This document shows, in pieces, positions 1 to 7,367 of a DNA stretch of 37,851 nt (positions are counted from its first letter, which is position 1; the number at the start of each line of letters is the position of its first letter). The translations under genes and the position numbers were made by a program. The stretch lies in assembly GCA_947375085.1 (NCBI GenBank), contig CANCEQ010000007.1, positions 1-37,851 of the forward strand, given 5' to 3'. This stretch comes from Flavobacteriales bacterium (GTDB taxonomy: Bacteria; Bacteroidota; Bacteroidia; Flavobacteriales; Crocinitomicaceae). Under the pieces are notes generated by a model. The model saw only the letters and a program-made list of their open reading frames with translations. It was not told the DNA's origin and ran no database searches.

Positions 1-58
1 TACAATATTTTCAAAACCTCAAATCTTTTTTAAACCGCTACTCGCTTGTTGCGGGGTG

Positions 59-88
59 CAAAGGTAATCACTTATTTTATATTAGCAA
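59..88 (-). promoter_or_regulatory. Leftward promoter P1 (tandem stable-RNA-type array)
   Basis: Read on the minus strand this has TTG (88-86), exactly 19 bases, then TACCTTTG (66-59), a full match to the Bacteroidota TTG-N19-TAnnTTTG promoter. It is the one nearest the left edge and is followed by a GC-rich start region (CACCCCGC) and a leader that leaves the window. The GC-rich start in an AT-rich genome resembles stringently controlled rRNA or tRNA promoters. The target gene is not visible. Confidence 0.75.
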
Positions 89-152
89 GCTTTTTCTAAA
101 ATAAATTTTTATTTCCCTCTTTTCAAATTTCGTTTCGCTCGTTAGCGGGGCG

Positions 153-182
153 CAAAGATACATACTCTTTTTACATTTGCAA
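153..182 (-). promoter_or_regulatory. Leftward promoter P2 (tandem stable-RNA-type array)
   Basis: The minus strand shows TTG (182-180), 19 bases, then TATCTTTG (160-153), again with no mismatch. The downstream bases CGCCCCGCTAACGAGCGA closely resemble those after P1 (CACCCCGCAACAAGCGA), which suggests that P1 and P2 arose by duplication. Confidence 0.75.
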
Positions 183-211
183 ATATTTTCTTAAAAAAAT
201 AGAAAATATTT
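181..211. repeat. 11-bp perfect inverted repeat upstream of P2
   Basis: AAATATTTTCT (181-191) and AGAAAATATTT (201-211) are perfect inverted repeats around a 9-base A-rich loop. The left arm touches the TTG of P2. The repeat could act as an UP-like element or operator, or as a weak hairpin in transcripts from P3. No T-run follows on the minus strand, so it does not look like a terminator. Confidence 0.45.
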
Positions 212-259
212 TTATTTCAAACGAGATACATATTTAAACTTTCCTTCTGAAAGCGGATG

Positions 260-289
260 CAAAGATATACAGACTTTTTAGTTTTGCAA
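260..289 (-). promoter_or_regulatory. Leftward promoter P3 (outermost of the tandem array)
   Basis: The minus strand reads TTG (289-287), 19 bases, TATCTTTG (267-260), then CATCCGC, the GC-rich start typical of stable-RNA promoters in this phylum. A/T-tract DNA lies upstream (roughly 295-330), compatible with an UP element. Nothing else is recognised between here and the end of the peptidase gene at 428. Confidence 0.75.
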
Positions 290-427
290 TGTTTTGAACA
301 ACGTTTTTTTGAAAAAGTTTTTTAAACCAATATAACATATTCAAAATCAATGTATTATTATTTTAATATCAAAATAACAATAGGTTAAAAACTGGAAGAT
401 TATACAATCTAATAGTATTATACTTAT

Positions 428-1318
428 TTAGAATGTCAATTTACTATTTAAAAAATAATATAATTTTGCATGTTTCCTTTCGAAATCTTTTGGATTTTCC
501 TTATAATATTCCATTATAACCGCGAAAAACTCAGAATAATTAGAGAGTGAATAAGGATTTACATCAGAATTATTATTTTTAATTTTATTAATCTCTTCAT
601 TCAACAAGCGAAACCAAATAAACTCATCTTCATTTTCAATAAAATATGGCTTACCATCTATTTGACCATCACTTTTATCTATTAAATGTGAAAATTCATG
701 TATTCCAACATTTTCATAATCTAAATTATTTGAAAAACCTTTTTTTAAAGCTGTTAAAGAAAGTATCATGGTGGAATCCATAATTCCCCCATGATGAACT
801 TTTCCTTCAATAACAGCTTCTTCTTTTATTAAGTTATCAAAAGTAAAATTATCTTGGTAAACTATTACCTCTGATAATTCGCCGTAATTCCAATAAGGCA
901 ATCCCCAATAAGCTATTATAGCAGAAGCTGAAACATAAAAGCAAGTTTCTTTTTCAGGAACTTCTTTTCCAACTTCAGTTATTATTATTTCCGCTAGAAA
1001 TAACCCCATCCTATCTTCAAAAATAATTTTATCTGCTTTATTTAAATTTTTATAGAATTTCACATGATGATCTAACCAAAATCGATCGTTTAAATTTAAT
1101 TTGACCCTAGATGCTTTTATGATTTTTCTGGCAGTCTGCATTCTCCAATTCCATAATGCAATAGAAATTAATATAATAATTAAAATTCCTAAAATTTTAG
1201 CTTGAAAATTATAATTTGCATTTATCAGAAGAGGTATAAATAATAATAAAACTAAAAAAACAATCAACCAGGCCGAAAAACGATACTTACTTAATATATA
1301 TTTTAAATATGCATTCAT
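428..1318 (-). CDS. MtfA-like zinc metallopeptidase (M90 family), membrane anchored
   Basis: A 296-residue protein. Two hydrophobic segments (about residues 14-34 and 41-57) anchor it in the inner membrane. The soluble part carries the zinc-peptidase signature HEFSH at 207-211 followed by LIDxSDGxxDGxP, which matches the MtfA/M90 family; the glutamate in YSEFFA (about 263) is the likely third zinc ligand. E. coli MtfA is cytosolic and linked to control of the glucose phosphotransferase regulator Mlc. Membrane-anchored versions in this phylum have no assigned substrate that I know of, so the role here is open. The gene is last in the leftward series and is separated from its upstream neighbour by a terminator. 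I see no clear promoter in the short gap, so some readthrough may supply it. Confidence 0.85.
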   Translation of the reverse strand: MNAYLKYILSKYRFSAWLIVFLVLLLFIPLLINANYNFQAKILGILIIILISIALWNWRMQTARKIIKASRVKLNLNDRFWLDHHVKFYKNLNKADKIIFEDRMGLFLAEIIITEVGKEVPEKETCFYVSASAIIAYWGLPYWNYGELSEVIVYQDNFTFDNLIKEEAVIEGKVHHGGIMDSTMILSLTALKKGFSNNLDYENVGIHEFSHLIDKSDGQIDGKPYFIENEDEFIWFRLLNEEINKIKNNNSDVNPYSLSNYSEFFAVIMEYYKENPKDFERKHAKLYYFLNSKLTF

Positions 1319-1334
1319 ATAAAATGTTTAAACT

Positions 1335-1363
1335 AAAAAAGGTTCTCTATTGAGAACCTTTTT
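1335..1363 (-). terminator. Intrinsic terminator hairpin, probably bidirectional
   Basis: GGTTCTC (1341-1347) pairs with GAGAACC (1352-1358) around a TATT loop. The stem is flanked by A6 on the left and T5 on the right, so either strand gives a stem followed by a T-run. Its position just after the stop of the 63-residue gene fits termination of that leftward transcript before the peptidase gene. Confidence 0.8.
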
Positions 1364-1379
1364 ATAAAAAATTATTTTT

Positions 1380-1571
1380 TTAACTAATCCACTTATCGTT
1401 TCTCATTTCACCAAGAACATTTACTTGTTTTGTGCGAGAATAGTCTTCAGCGGCTAACATCATCTGTTCTTTAGTGTCTCTTCGAACAAGTACCCCAGTT
1501 CCACCTTGGTTTTTTACTTGTATATAAAAACCGTCTCTAAGTTTTGCTGGTTTTGTTGCTGGTCTCCCCAT
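1380..1571 (-). CDS. Conserved small protein of flavobacteria, function unknown
   Basis: A 63-residue basic, soluble protein with no signal peptide or membrane segment. It begins MGRPATKPAKLRDGFYI; the Gly-Arg-Pro core followed by lysines is faintly AT-hook-like, but that is speculation. I recognise it as the type of small conserved hypothetical protein found in flavobacterial genomes and can assign no function. A candidate promoter lies about 30 bases upstream and a strong terminator directly downstream, so it seems to be a single-gene transcript. It is not part of the glycan locus. Confidence 0.75.
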   Translation of the reverse strand: MGRPATKPAKLRDGFYIQVKNQGGTGVLVRRDTKEQMMLAAEDYSRTKQVNVLGEMRNDKWIS

Positions 1572-1600
1572 TTGTATGTTTGTTTTATCTAAATTCGACC

Positions 1601-1608
1601 TAAAGATA
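1601..1608 (-). promoter_or_regulatory. Candidate -7 element for the 63-residue gene
   Basis: The minus strand reads TATCTTTA, one base off TAnnTTTG, about 30 bases before the ATG. No TTG lies at the expected 19-base distance, so the call rests on the -7 match and position. Confidence 0.35.
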
Positions 1609-1690
1609 CGAAATAAAATGAAAATATCTAAGCTTTTAACAATTTATATGTTTTAATAAAACGATTTTAGAAAATTAAGTCAACAAAAAA

Positions 1691-2314
1691 TCAATTTGCT
1701 TTAAAATAACAACTGCCATCCAAAATTTTAAAAGTAATATGATTCCAATTTAAAAGACGCACCAAAACATAATCAATTATCTTTTTTGGTTGAGAACATA
1801 TTTTATACAAGTTATTCAAAGAAATATTTGTATTTAATTCAATTTTGTTCTTGATGTCTAATTCATATAAAGAGAGTTCTATTGGCGGGGTGCCATTCAA
1901 TGTTTTGTATTTTAAAGTTTTTGCAATGATATGATTAGCTTTTATTGCTTCCCCATCATGTACAATATAAACTTCTTTCTTTTCTTTATTTTTTACATAT
2001 TGAGGTTTGATTAATGATGAGTCAACAGATAGTTTTATTATTAATTTATTATCAATTTCTAGAGTTTCAGTTAAAAAATGAATATCATTAATAAAAAAGT
2101 GCTTATTTATATTTTTGATTGCTTCAAATTCTGATTTTGGAAAAACACCCGTGATTTTATTTTTTTGATTTATTCCAATAAAGATAATTCCTCCAGATTC
2201 ACTATTTGTTAAAGCATTTAAAAGTTTAGCAAATAAAAAATGATCGTCAGTTGATGGAATGAAGAATTTATACCCCTTCTTATTTTCTAACAATATATCC
2301 TTTATCGAATGCAT
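1691..2314 (-). CDS. AlbA_2 (Schlafen-type) domain protein
   Basis: A 207-residue soluble protein. Residues about 30-60 (ALTNSESGGIIFIGINQ, then KNKITGV) match the core of the AlbA_2 domain, in which a small strand ending in a GG-x-hydrophobic-x-GV-like turn follows an A-x-x-N/T helix. Proteins with this domain are often annotated as putative transcriptional regulators or ATP-binding proteins, and the domain has been linked to nucleic-acid binding. The C-terminal part (about 130-207) has no motif I recognise. The ATG lies inside the end of rdgB (13-base overlap), so the two are translationally coupled and probably co-transcribed. Confidence 0.65.
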   Translation of the reverse strand: MHSIKDILLENKKGYKFFIPSTDDHFLFAKLLNALTNSESGGIIFIGINQKNKITGVFPKSEFEAIKNINKHFFINDIHFLTETLEIDNKLIIKLSVDSSLIKPQYVKNKEKKEVYIVHDGEAIKANHIIAKTLKYKTLNGTPPIELSLYELDIKNKIELNTNISLNNLYKICSQPKKIIDYVLVRLLNWNHITFKILDGSCYFKAN

Positions 2315-2889
2315 TTTTCATTCTTTAAAAATTCAACCATTTTTTCAAAAGCTCTTCCTCTATGGCTAATTTTATTTTTTTCCACTATAGTCATTTCAGC
2401 AAAAGTTTTACCCGAGTTTTCAGGTTCAAAAATAGGGTCATAACCAAAACCATCATGTCCAGATTTTTCTTGACGTATTATTCCGTTTACAATTCCTTCA
2501 AAAAGATAAGTTTCCTCTTTTAAATGCAAAGCTATTACTGTTTTAAATCTTGCTTTTCTGTTTTGACAATTTTTCATTTTTTCTAGAACTAAATCCATAT
2601 TTTTTTCTGGATCTTTTTCTAAACCTGCATATCTAGCTGAATAAACTCCCGGCTGACCATCAAGCGCTTCAATTTCTAACCCTGTGTCATCTGAAAAACA
2701 ATCAATTTTAAATTTATCCACTATAAAATTCGTTTTTTGAAGAGCATTTCCTTCAATTGTAGCAGATGTTTCAGGAATGTCATCAGTAAAATTGATGTCT
2801 TTTAATGAAAGTATTTCAAAACCTTCTGGCACTATTTTTTGTATTTCAAAAGCTTTGTTTGAATTTGCTGTTGCGAATAAAATTTTCAT
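2302..2889 (-). CDS. rdgB: dITP/XTP pyrophosphatase RdgB (HAM1 family)
   Basis: This enzyme hydrolyses non-canonical purine nucleotides (dITP, ITP, XTP) to the monophosphate plus pyrophosphate, keeping deaminated bases out of DNA and RNA; it is cytosolic. The family hallmarks are present: ATANSNKAFE near the N-terminus (6-15), SDDTGLEIEALDGQPGVYSA (66-85), GHDGFGYDPIF and the C-terminal SHRGRA. I chose the ATG at 2889 (195 residues, normal length), because MKILFATAN is the standard start of the family and the seven extra codons upstream add nothing conserved. The gene overlaps the AlbA_2 gene by 13 bases and marks the boundary with the glycan region, 83 bases away. Confidence 0.93.
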   Translation of the reverse strand: MKILFATANSNKAFEIQKIVPEGFEILSLKDINFTDDIPETSATIEGNALQKTNFIVDKFKIDCFSDDTGLEIEALDGQPGVYSARYAGLEKDPEKNMDLVLEKMKNCQNRKARFKTVIALHLKEETYLFEGIVNGIIRQEKSGHDGFGYDPIFEPENSGKTFAEMTIVEKNKISHRGRAFEKMVEFLKNEKCIR

Positions 2890-2972
2890 GTATTTAGTTT
2901 TATCAAACAACTGAATATTATTTCAGCTATAATTCATTTTAAAATTAAAATTGTGAAATTTAAATAAATAAA

Positions 2973-4055
2973 TTAATCTTTAAATAAATTCAAAAAATTC
3001 TTCTCATTTGAAACAACTGAAAATTTATCTATTATTTTCATTCGTGCTGAGTCATGCATTTTCTTTATTTCTGTAGGATTCTTTAAAAGGAAATACAATG
3101 CATCATACCATTCTTTTTCTGTTGAACAAAGAAATCCATTTTCGCCTTGATCTATTATTTCGGTATTCATACCAACTGGAGAAACAATTGCAGGAATTCC
3201 GAGCGACATGTATTGTAATGCTTTAAATCCACATTTTCCTTTTGCCCATTGATCATTTGTTAATGGCATTACTCCAATATCAAATCTTATAAGATCTTCA
3301 ATCTCTGTTTCCTTTTTCCACTTTATAAAATTTAAATTTTGAACTTTAGCTAATGGTTCTTCATTTGAAATAACACAAAACTCAAAATCGAATTCAATAC
3401 TTAATTTATCCAATATTGGAATTAAAAAATCCAGGTATTTTGCTGTAGTATGAGTTCCTGTCCAACCAATTACTGGTTTTTCATCATTTTTAGTTATATT
3501 ATATAATTTAACATTATGATGAGATTCAGTATCAATAGTTGTTGGATTTACAAATACATTTGTATTATATTGTTTGGCATATTCAACTAGGTAAGCATTT
3601 CCTGCACTAATTCTATATGCCCATTTCATAATACCATTCACTTTTTGGTAATACTTTAGTTTTTGAAAATTTGAATTTGATTCACTATAATTTGGTAGCC
3701 AAATAGCATCATCGAAATCATAAATTATTTTTTTTCTTAAAACCTTTGCTATAATCCATTCAAAAAAAGGAGGTCCTATAGGAGTCACCTCTCTATGAAT
3801 AAAAATAAAATCATACTTAAAAAGGGAAAATAATTGTAAAAATCGAATAAAAAAAGCAGATGTTATTTTCAATGCTTTTAAAAACACATGACCTTCTTGA
3901 TGTAAAAAAGCCCAAGTACCATCTGAATAAAATGATCTCACTTTAAATTGAAATCCTTTCTCTTCTAAAAGTTTAAAATATTGTTCAAATCTAAATCGTT
4001 GGGAAGGTGCTTTACCTAAAGGATAAGGCACTAAAAAATAGATCGACTTTCCCAT
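2973..4055 (-). CDS. Glycosyltransferase, GT4-like (GT-B fold)
   Basis: A 360-residue cytosolic or membrane-associated sugar transferase. The C-terminal Rossmann half starts at IGWTG (196-200), and the donor-site region reads KCGFKALQYMSLGIP (274-288), then GENGFLC, as in retaining GT4 enzymes. The usual E-x7-E is degenerate here (the first acidic residue appears as a lysine-rich loop), so the fold is secure but the exact family is less so. The N-terminal half has IYDFDDAIW (111-119), common in lipopolysaccharide-type GT-B enzymes. It is last in a leftward block behind the SDR epimerase (17-base gap). Donor and acceptor cannot be deduced. Confidence 0.85.
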   Translation of the reverse strand: MGKSIYFLVPYPLGKAPSQRFRFEQYFKLLEEKGFQFKVRSFYSDGTWAFLHQEGHVFLKALKITSAFFIRFLQLFSLFKYDFIFIHREVTPIGPPFFEWIIAKVLRKKIIYDFDDAIWLPNYSESNSNFQKLKYYQKVNGIMKWAYRISAGNAYLVEYAKQYNTNVFVNPTTIDTESHHNVKLYNITKNDEKPVIGWTGTHTTAKYLDFLIPILDKLSIEFDFEFCVISNEEPLAKVQNLNFIKWKKETEIEDLIRFDIGVMPLTNDQWAKGKCGFKALQYMSLGIPAIVSPVGMNTEIIDQGENGFLCSTEKEWYDALYFLLKNPTEIKKMHDSARMKIIDKFSVVSNEKNFLNLFKD

Positions 4056-4072
4056 TTAAATCAAAAAGTAAT

Positions 4073-4999
4073 TTATTGAATAATGTTAAGTATATTTTTA
4101 ATTCCTTGTTCCAATGGAATTAAATCACGATTCAACAATTGTTTCATTTTAGTTATATCAGGTTGTCTTCTAGTCATATCTCCATCTGGTAATGCAGGTA
4201 AATGGACTATTTTGGATTTAGAATTTGTTAATCGAATAATTGTTTCAGCTAATTCTTTAATTGTTATAATGGTATCACTTCCAATATTAAAGACCTCATT
4301 TACAAATTCATCATTTTTCAAAGCATTTATACACGACTCTGTATTATCATCTATAAAACAAAAAGTTCTTGTTTGAAGTCCGTCACCGTACAAAGTAATA
4401 TCCTCATCTTTTAATGCTGCTCTAATAAATTTAGACATCACAAAATCCGTGCTTTGATTCGGCCCATAAGTATTGAAAAATCTGAATATCGTGTAATCCA
4501 GTCCAAATTCTTGTTGATATGACTTAAAATAAGATTCTCCAACATTTTTAACAACAGCATAAGGTAATCTTGAATTCAATGGAGTAGTCTCTTCATTTTG
4601 AGGTAAATGAACTGGTTCGCCGTAAACTTCTGATGAAGAAGAATAAAAAACTCTTTTTACTCCTGTATTTTTTGATAAATCTAAGACATTTTTAATCCCC
4701 TGAATATCATCTAAAACCATTTTAGGGTTTTCAAGTGTTCTTTTAACTCCAACTACTGCCGCATAATGAAACACATAATCGAACTGATAAGAGCACATTA
4801 TAGGTGAAATATCATGATAATTATTCACATCACACTTAATAAACTTACAATTGGGATGATTCGGAATGTTATCAATCGAACCAGTCAAAAAATTATCAAC
4901 TAAAACCACAAAATTTGAAGAATCTTCTAATAATCTTTTTGCTGTAGAACTAGGTACAAAGCCTGCCCCACCTGTTATAAGTATTTTTGTAGTACCCAT
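4073..4999 (-). CDS. NAD-dependent epimerase/dehydratase (extended SDR)
   Basis: A 308-residue nucleotide-sugar-modifying enzyme. The catalytic features of extended SDRs are present: the serine cluster FYSSSSEVYG (118-127), Tyr147 and Lys151 of YxxxK, RFFNTYGP and the C-terminal D-x-R/K substrate loop. The family includes UDP-hexose 4-epimerases, dehydratases and UDP-glucuronate decarboxylases; I cannot choose between them. An odd feature is the dinucleotide-binding loop GGAGFVPSS (10-18), with proline where the third glycine of GxxGxxG is expected. The rest of the protein is intact, so it is probably active. It lies between galE (72-base gap) and a GT4 gene (17-base gap). Confidence 0.88.
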   Translation of the reverse strand: MGTTKILITGGAGFVPSSTAKRLLEDSSNFVVLVDNFLTGSIDNIPNHPNCKFIKCDVNNYHDISPIMCSYQFDYVFHYAAVVGVKRTLENPKMVLDDIQGIKNVLDLSKNTGVKRVFYSSSSEVYGEPVHLPQNEETTPLNSRLPYAVVKNVGESYFKSYQQEFGLDYTIFRFFNTYGPNQSTDFVMSKFIRAALKDEDITLYGDGLQTRTFCFIDDNTESCINALKNDEFVNEVFNIGSDTIITIKELAETIIRLTNSKSKIVHLPALPDGDMTRRQPDITKMKQLLNRDLIPLEQGIKNILNIIQ

Positions 5000-5071
5000 A
5001 TGCTTTTCTTATCGTTTTTTCAATATTTCCTTTATAAATAGGTAAATATTTAATTGTAAAGTTAAAAGAAT

Positions 5072-6112
5072 TTATGAATTTTTATTAATATTCATGTAGT
5101 TTTCCCATTTCCAAGCGGATTCTATCATTTGATCCAAGGAGTATTCAGTCTTCCAACCTAATTCATTTGTCGATTTCAAAGTGTCGGAATAAATTGCTTC
5201 CACATCGCCTTCTCTTCTAGGTCCGATAGAATAATTTAAATTTACTTTTGAAATTTTCTCAAAAACTTCAATCGCCTCCTTTACACTAACTCCATCACCA
5301 GAACCCAAATTAAAAATTGTATTAACAGTATTGTTTTTACCTTCTAATACATAATTTAAAGCCTTAATGTGAGCTTTCGCTATATCTGTAACATGAATAT
5401 AATCTCTTATACATGAACCATCTCTAGTTGAATAATCTTCCCCATGCACCAACATTTTTTCAATTTTACCAATTGCTGTTTGTGTAATAACAGGAATTAA
5501 ACTAGTTGGAGGTTGAATTGGATATTCTCCTATCAGTCCTGAAACATGTGCTCCAACTGGATTAAAATATCGAAGTGAAATTGTTTTTAAACTCGGGAAT
5601 GTTTTTGCATAATCGTTCAAAATGGATTCACCTATTTGCTTAGTATATGCGTAAGGTGATTCAGCTTTATTGAATGGAGTATTCTCATTAACAGGTAACT
5701 GACTTATATTCCCGTAAACTGAACAAGATGAAGAGAAAATTAAATGATTAATTTCAAATTTCAAGCAACCTTCAATCACATTCAATAGAGATTCTGTATT
5801 ATTATGATAATATTTATAAGGATTAGAAACTGATTCTGGTACAGATTTGAAAGCAGCAAAATGAATGATTCCAACACAATTAATTTCATTTTCTAAAATT
5901 GAAAACAATTCTTCTTTGTTGCAAAGATCAATACAATGATTATTAATTTTCGCTCCAGTAATTGCTTCTATTCTTTCAAAAGTAACTTCAGAAGAATTCG
6001 AAAAATTATCAATTGAAATAACTTCAAAATCAGTATTTTCAATTAGTTCAATTATTGTATGAGAACCAATATAACCAGCTCCACCTGTTACAATTATTTT
6101 ATTTTTGCTCAT
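5072..6112 (-). CDS. galE: UDP-glucose 4-epimerase
   Basis: GalE interconverts UDP-glucose and UDP-galactose (some members also the N-acetyl forms) using tightly bound NAD. All landmarks are in place: TGGAGYIGSH at the N-terminus (9-18), the serine cluster FSSSCSVYG (126-134), Tyr154 and Lys158, LRYFNPVGAH, and the C-terminal RREGDVEAIYSD. At 346 residues it has the usual length. The start overlaps the stop of the upstream glycosyltransferase by 14 bases, giving tight coupling in an asnB-GT4-galE unit. It probably feeds UDP-Gal or UDP-GalNAc to the many transferases here. The substrate preference between plain and N-acetylated hexose cannot be read by eye. Confidence 0.93.
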   Translation of the reverse strand: MSKNKIIVTGGAGYIGSHTIIELIENTDFEVISIDNFSNSSEVTFERIEAITGAKINNHCIDLCNKEELFSILENEINCVGIIHFAAFKSVPESVSNPYKYYHNNTESLLNVIEGCLKFEINHLIFSSSCSVYGNISQLPVNENTPFNKAESPYAYTKQIGESILNDYAKTFPSLKTISLRYFNPVGAHVSGLIGEYPIQPPTSLIPVITQTAIGKIEKMLVHGEDYSTRDGSCIRDYIHVTDIAKAHIKALNYVLEGKNNTVNTIFNLGSGDGVSVKEAIEVFEKISKVNLNYSIGPRREGDVEAIYSDTLKSTNELGWKTEYSLDQMIESAWKWENYMNINKNS

Positions 6113-7367
6113 AAATTTCTGTGTATACTTTTAAATATTTGGCAACCCCTTCTTTTAAAGAATAAAATTCGTTTGCACCATTCTTCATTAATTCAATATC
6201 TACTTTCTCAGGAAATTGAATTGTTTTAAGATAATTTTCATCATTAAAATAAGTTACAACAGAGCCTGCTTGGTATTTTTTCACAATTTCATCCGTGTCT
6301 CCAACTCCATAATTACAAATTAAAGGCACACCCATAGCCATAATCTCACCTTGTTTCGTTGGCGAGGATGCTTTTTTAGAATAAGTTGGTCGAATAAAAA
6401 ATATAGAGGTATCAAATAATGAAATATTCAAAGGCACATCTTTATGAAGACAAGAAGTAATAAATACATCTTCACTACTTATATTTTTTTGATTAACAAT
6501 TTTAATTATTTTCTCCGGCTTTTCACCAGTCACAAATAGAAACTTAGCAGATGAATTTTCATTTTTCAAAATTTTGAAGTAATCTAACATCTCAGATAAC
6601 ATATACCAAGTACCTATAGAACCGACATACCCTAAAATAAAATCTGTATTATTTAAACCCAGTTTTTGCTTTAAATTACTTTTTTGAACCTCATCTATTG
6701 TTTTTGGATTGAATAAATCTAGATCAACACAACAAGGTATAATCTGAATTTTAGGCAATTTCCCTTCGAAAACTTTCCAACTTTCTATTTCACTTTTCCC
6801 ATTTTGAGTAAGTGAAATAGTATAATCTGAATTCTTGAAATAGCTAATTTCTTTTTTCTTAAAATAGTTATAAACTACTTTAAAAACAGGGCTTTTTAAA
6901 TCCCAAAGTCCTCCATCTATTCTTTCATCCGCCCAAAAACCTCTCATATCAAAGATGAATTTAGTGCCAAATTGTTTTTTCATTGCCAATCCGACTAAGG
7001 CTGAAATATAACTTCTACAATGTACAATATGAAAATTAAACTTTTTATTGAGTTTAATCGCCAACTTTTTCATCCTATACACATCCCAAATAGTAGTAAA
7101 TAATGGTGACTTTTGTGTATAACTATTTGGATGCCAAACTATTTTATGTTCATCACATATTTTTTGAATATGCTCTTTATGAATTTCATATCTATGTTGT
7201 TTTTCAAAGCTAATGATATGAAACTGAAAACCAACCTTTGTAAGCCCAATTAAATAAGGTAATACTTGAGATTGACCTAAGGGATCAGTCATTCCATCAT
7301 ACGATAAATAGAGGATGTTTTTAGATTTCCCTTTTAAAATGGTAGTTATATCTTTTATTTCATCCAT
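6099..7367 (-). CDS. Glycosyltransferase family 4
   Basis: A 422-residue GT-B enzyme. The N-terminal domain has the block SYDGMTDPLGQSQVLPYL (22-39), familiar from GT4 enzymes of flavobacterial surface-polysaccharide loci, and FDMRGFWADERIDGG (139-153). The C-terminal domain starts at GYVGSIGTWY (246-255), and the donor-binding region is SSPTKQGEIMAMGVPLIC, with glutamate in the E-x7-E region. It is translationally coupled on both sides: its start overlaps asnB by 13 bases and its end overlaps galE by 14. This suggests that it adds the sugar made or amidated by its neighbours (inference). Confidence 0.9.
   Translation of the reverse strand: MDEIKDITTILKGKSKNILYLSYDGMTDPLGQSQVLPYLIGLTKVGFQFHIISFEKQHRYEIHKEHIQKICDEHKIVWHPNSYTQKSPLFTTIWDVYRMKKLAIKLNKKFNFHIVHCRSYISALVGLAMKKQFGTKFIFDMRGFWADERIDGGLWDLKSPVFKVVYNYFKKKEISYFKNSDYTISLTQNGKSEIESWKVFEGKLPKIQIIPCCVDLDLFNPKTIDEVQKSNLKQKLGLNNTDFILGYVGSIGTWYMLSEMLDYFKILKNENSSAKFLFVTGEKPEKIIKIVNQKNISSEDVFITSCLHKDVPLNISLFDTSIFFIRPTYSKKASSPTKQGEIMAMGVPLICNYGVGDTDEIVKKYQAGSVVTYFNDENYLKTIQFPEKVDIELMKNGANEFYSLKEGVAKYLKVYTEIYEQK

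Noticed and set aside
4083..4376. Plus-strand open frame of 97 codons inside the SDR epimerase gene
   Set aside because: It is antisense to a gene with intact catalytic motifs and has no domain; it is a by-product of AT-rich coding sequence.
5057..5064. Promoter-like TAACTTTA on the minus strand upstream of the SDR epimerase
   Set aside because: It is one base off consensus, has no -33 element and lies close behind galE, with which the gene is probably co-transcribed.
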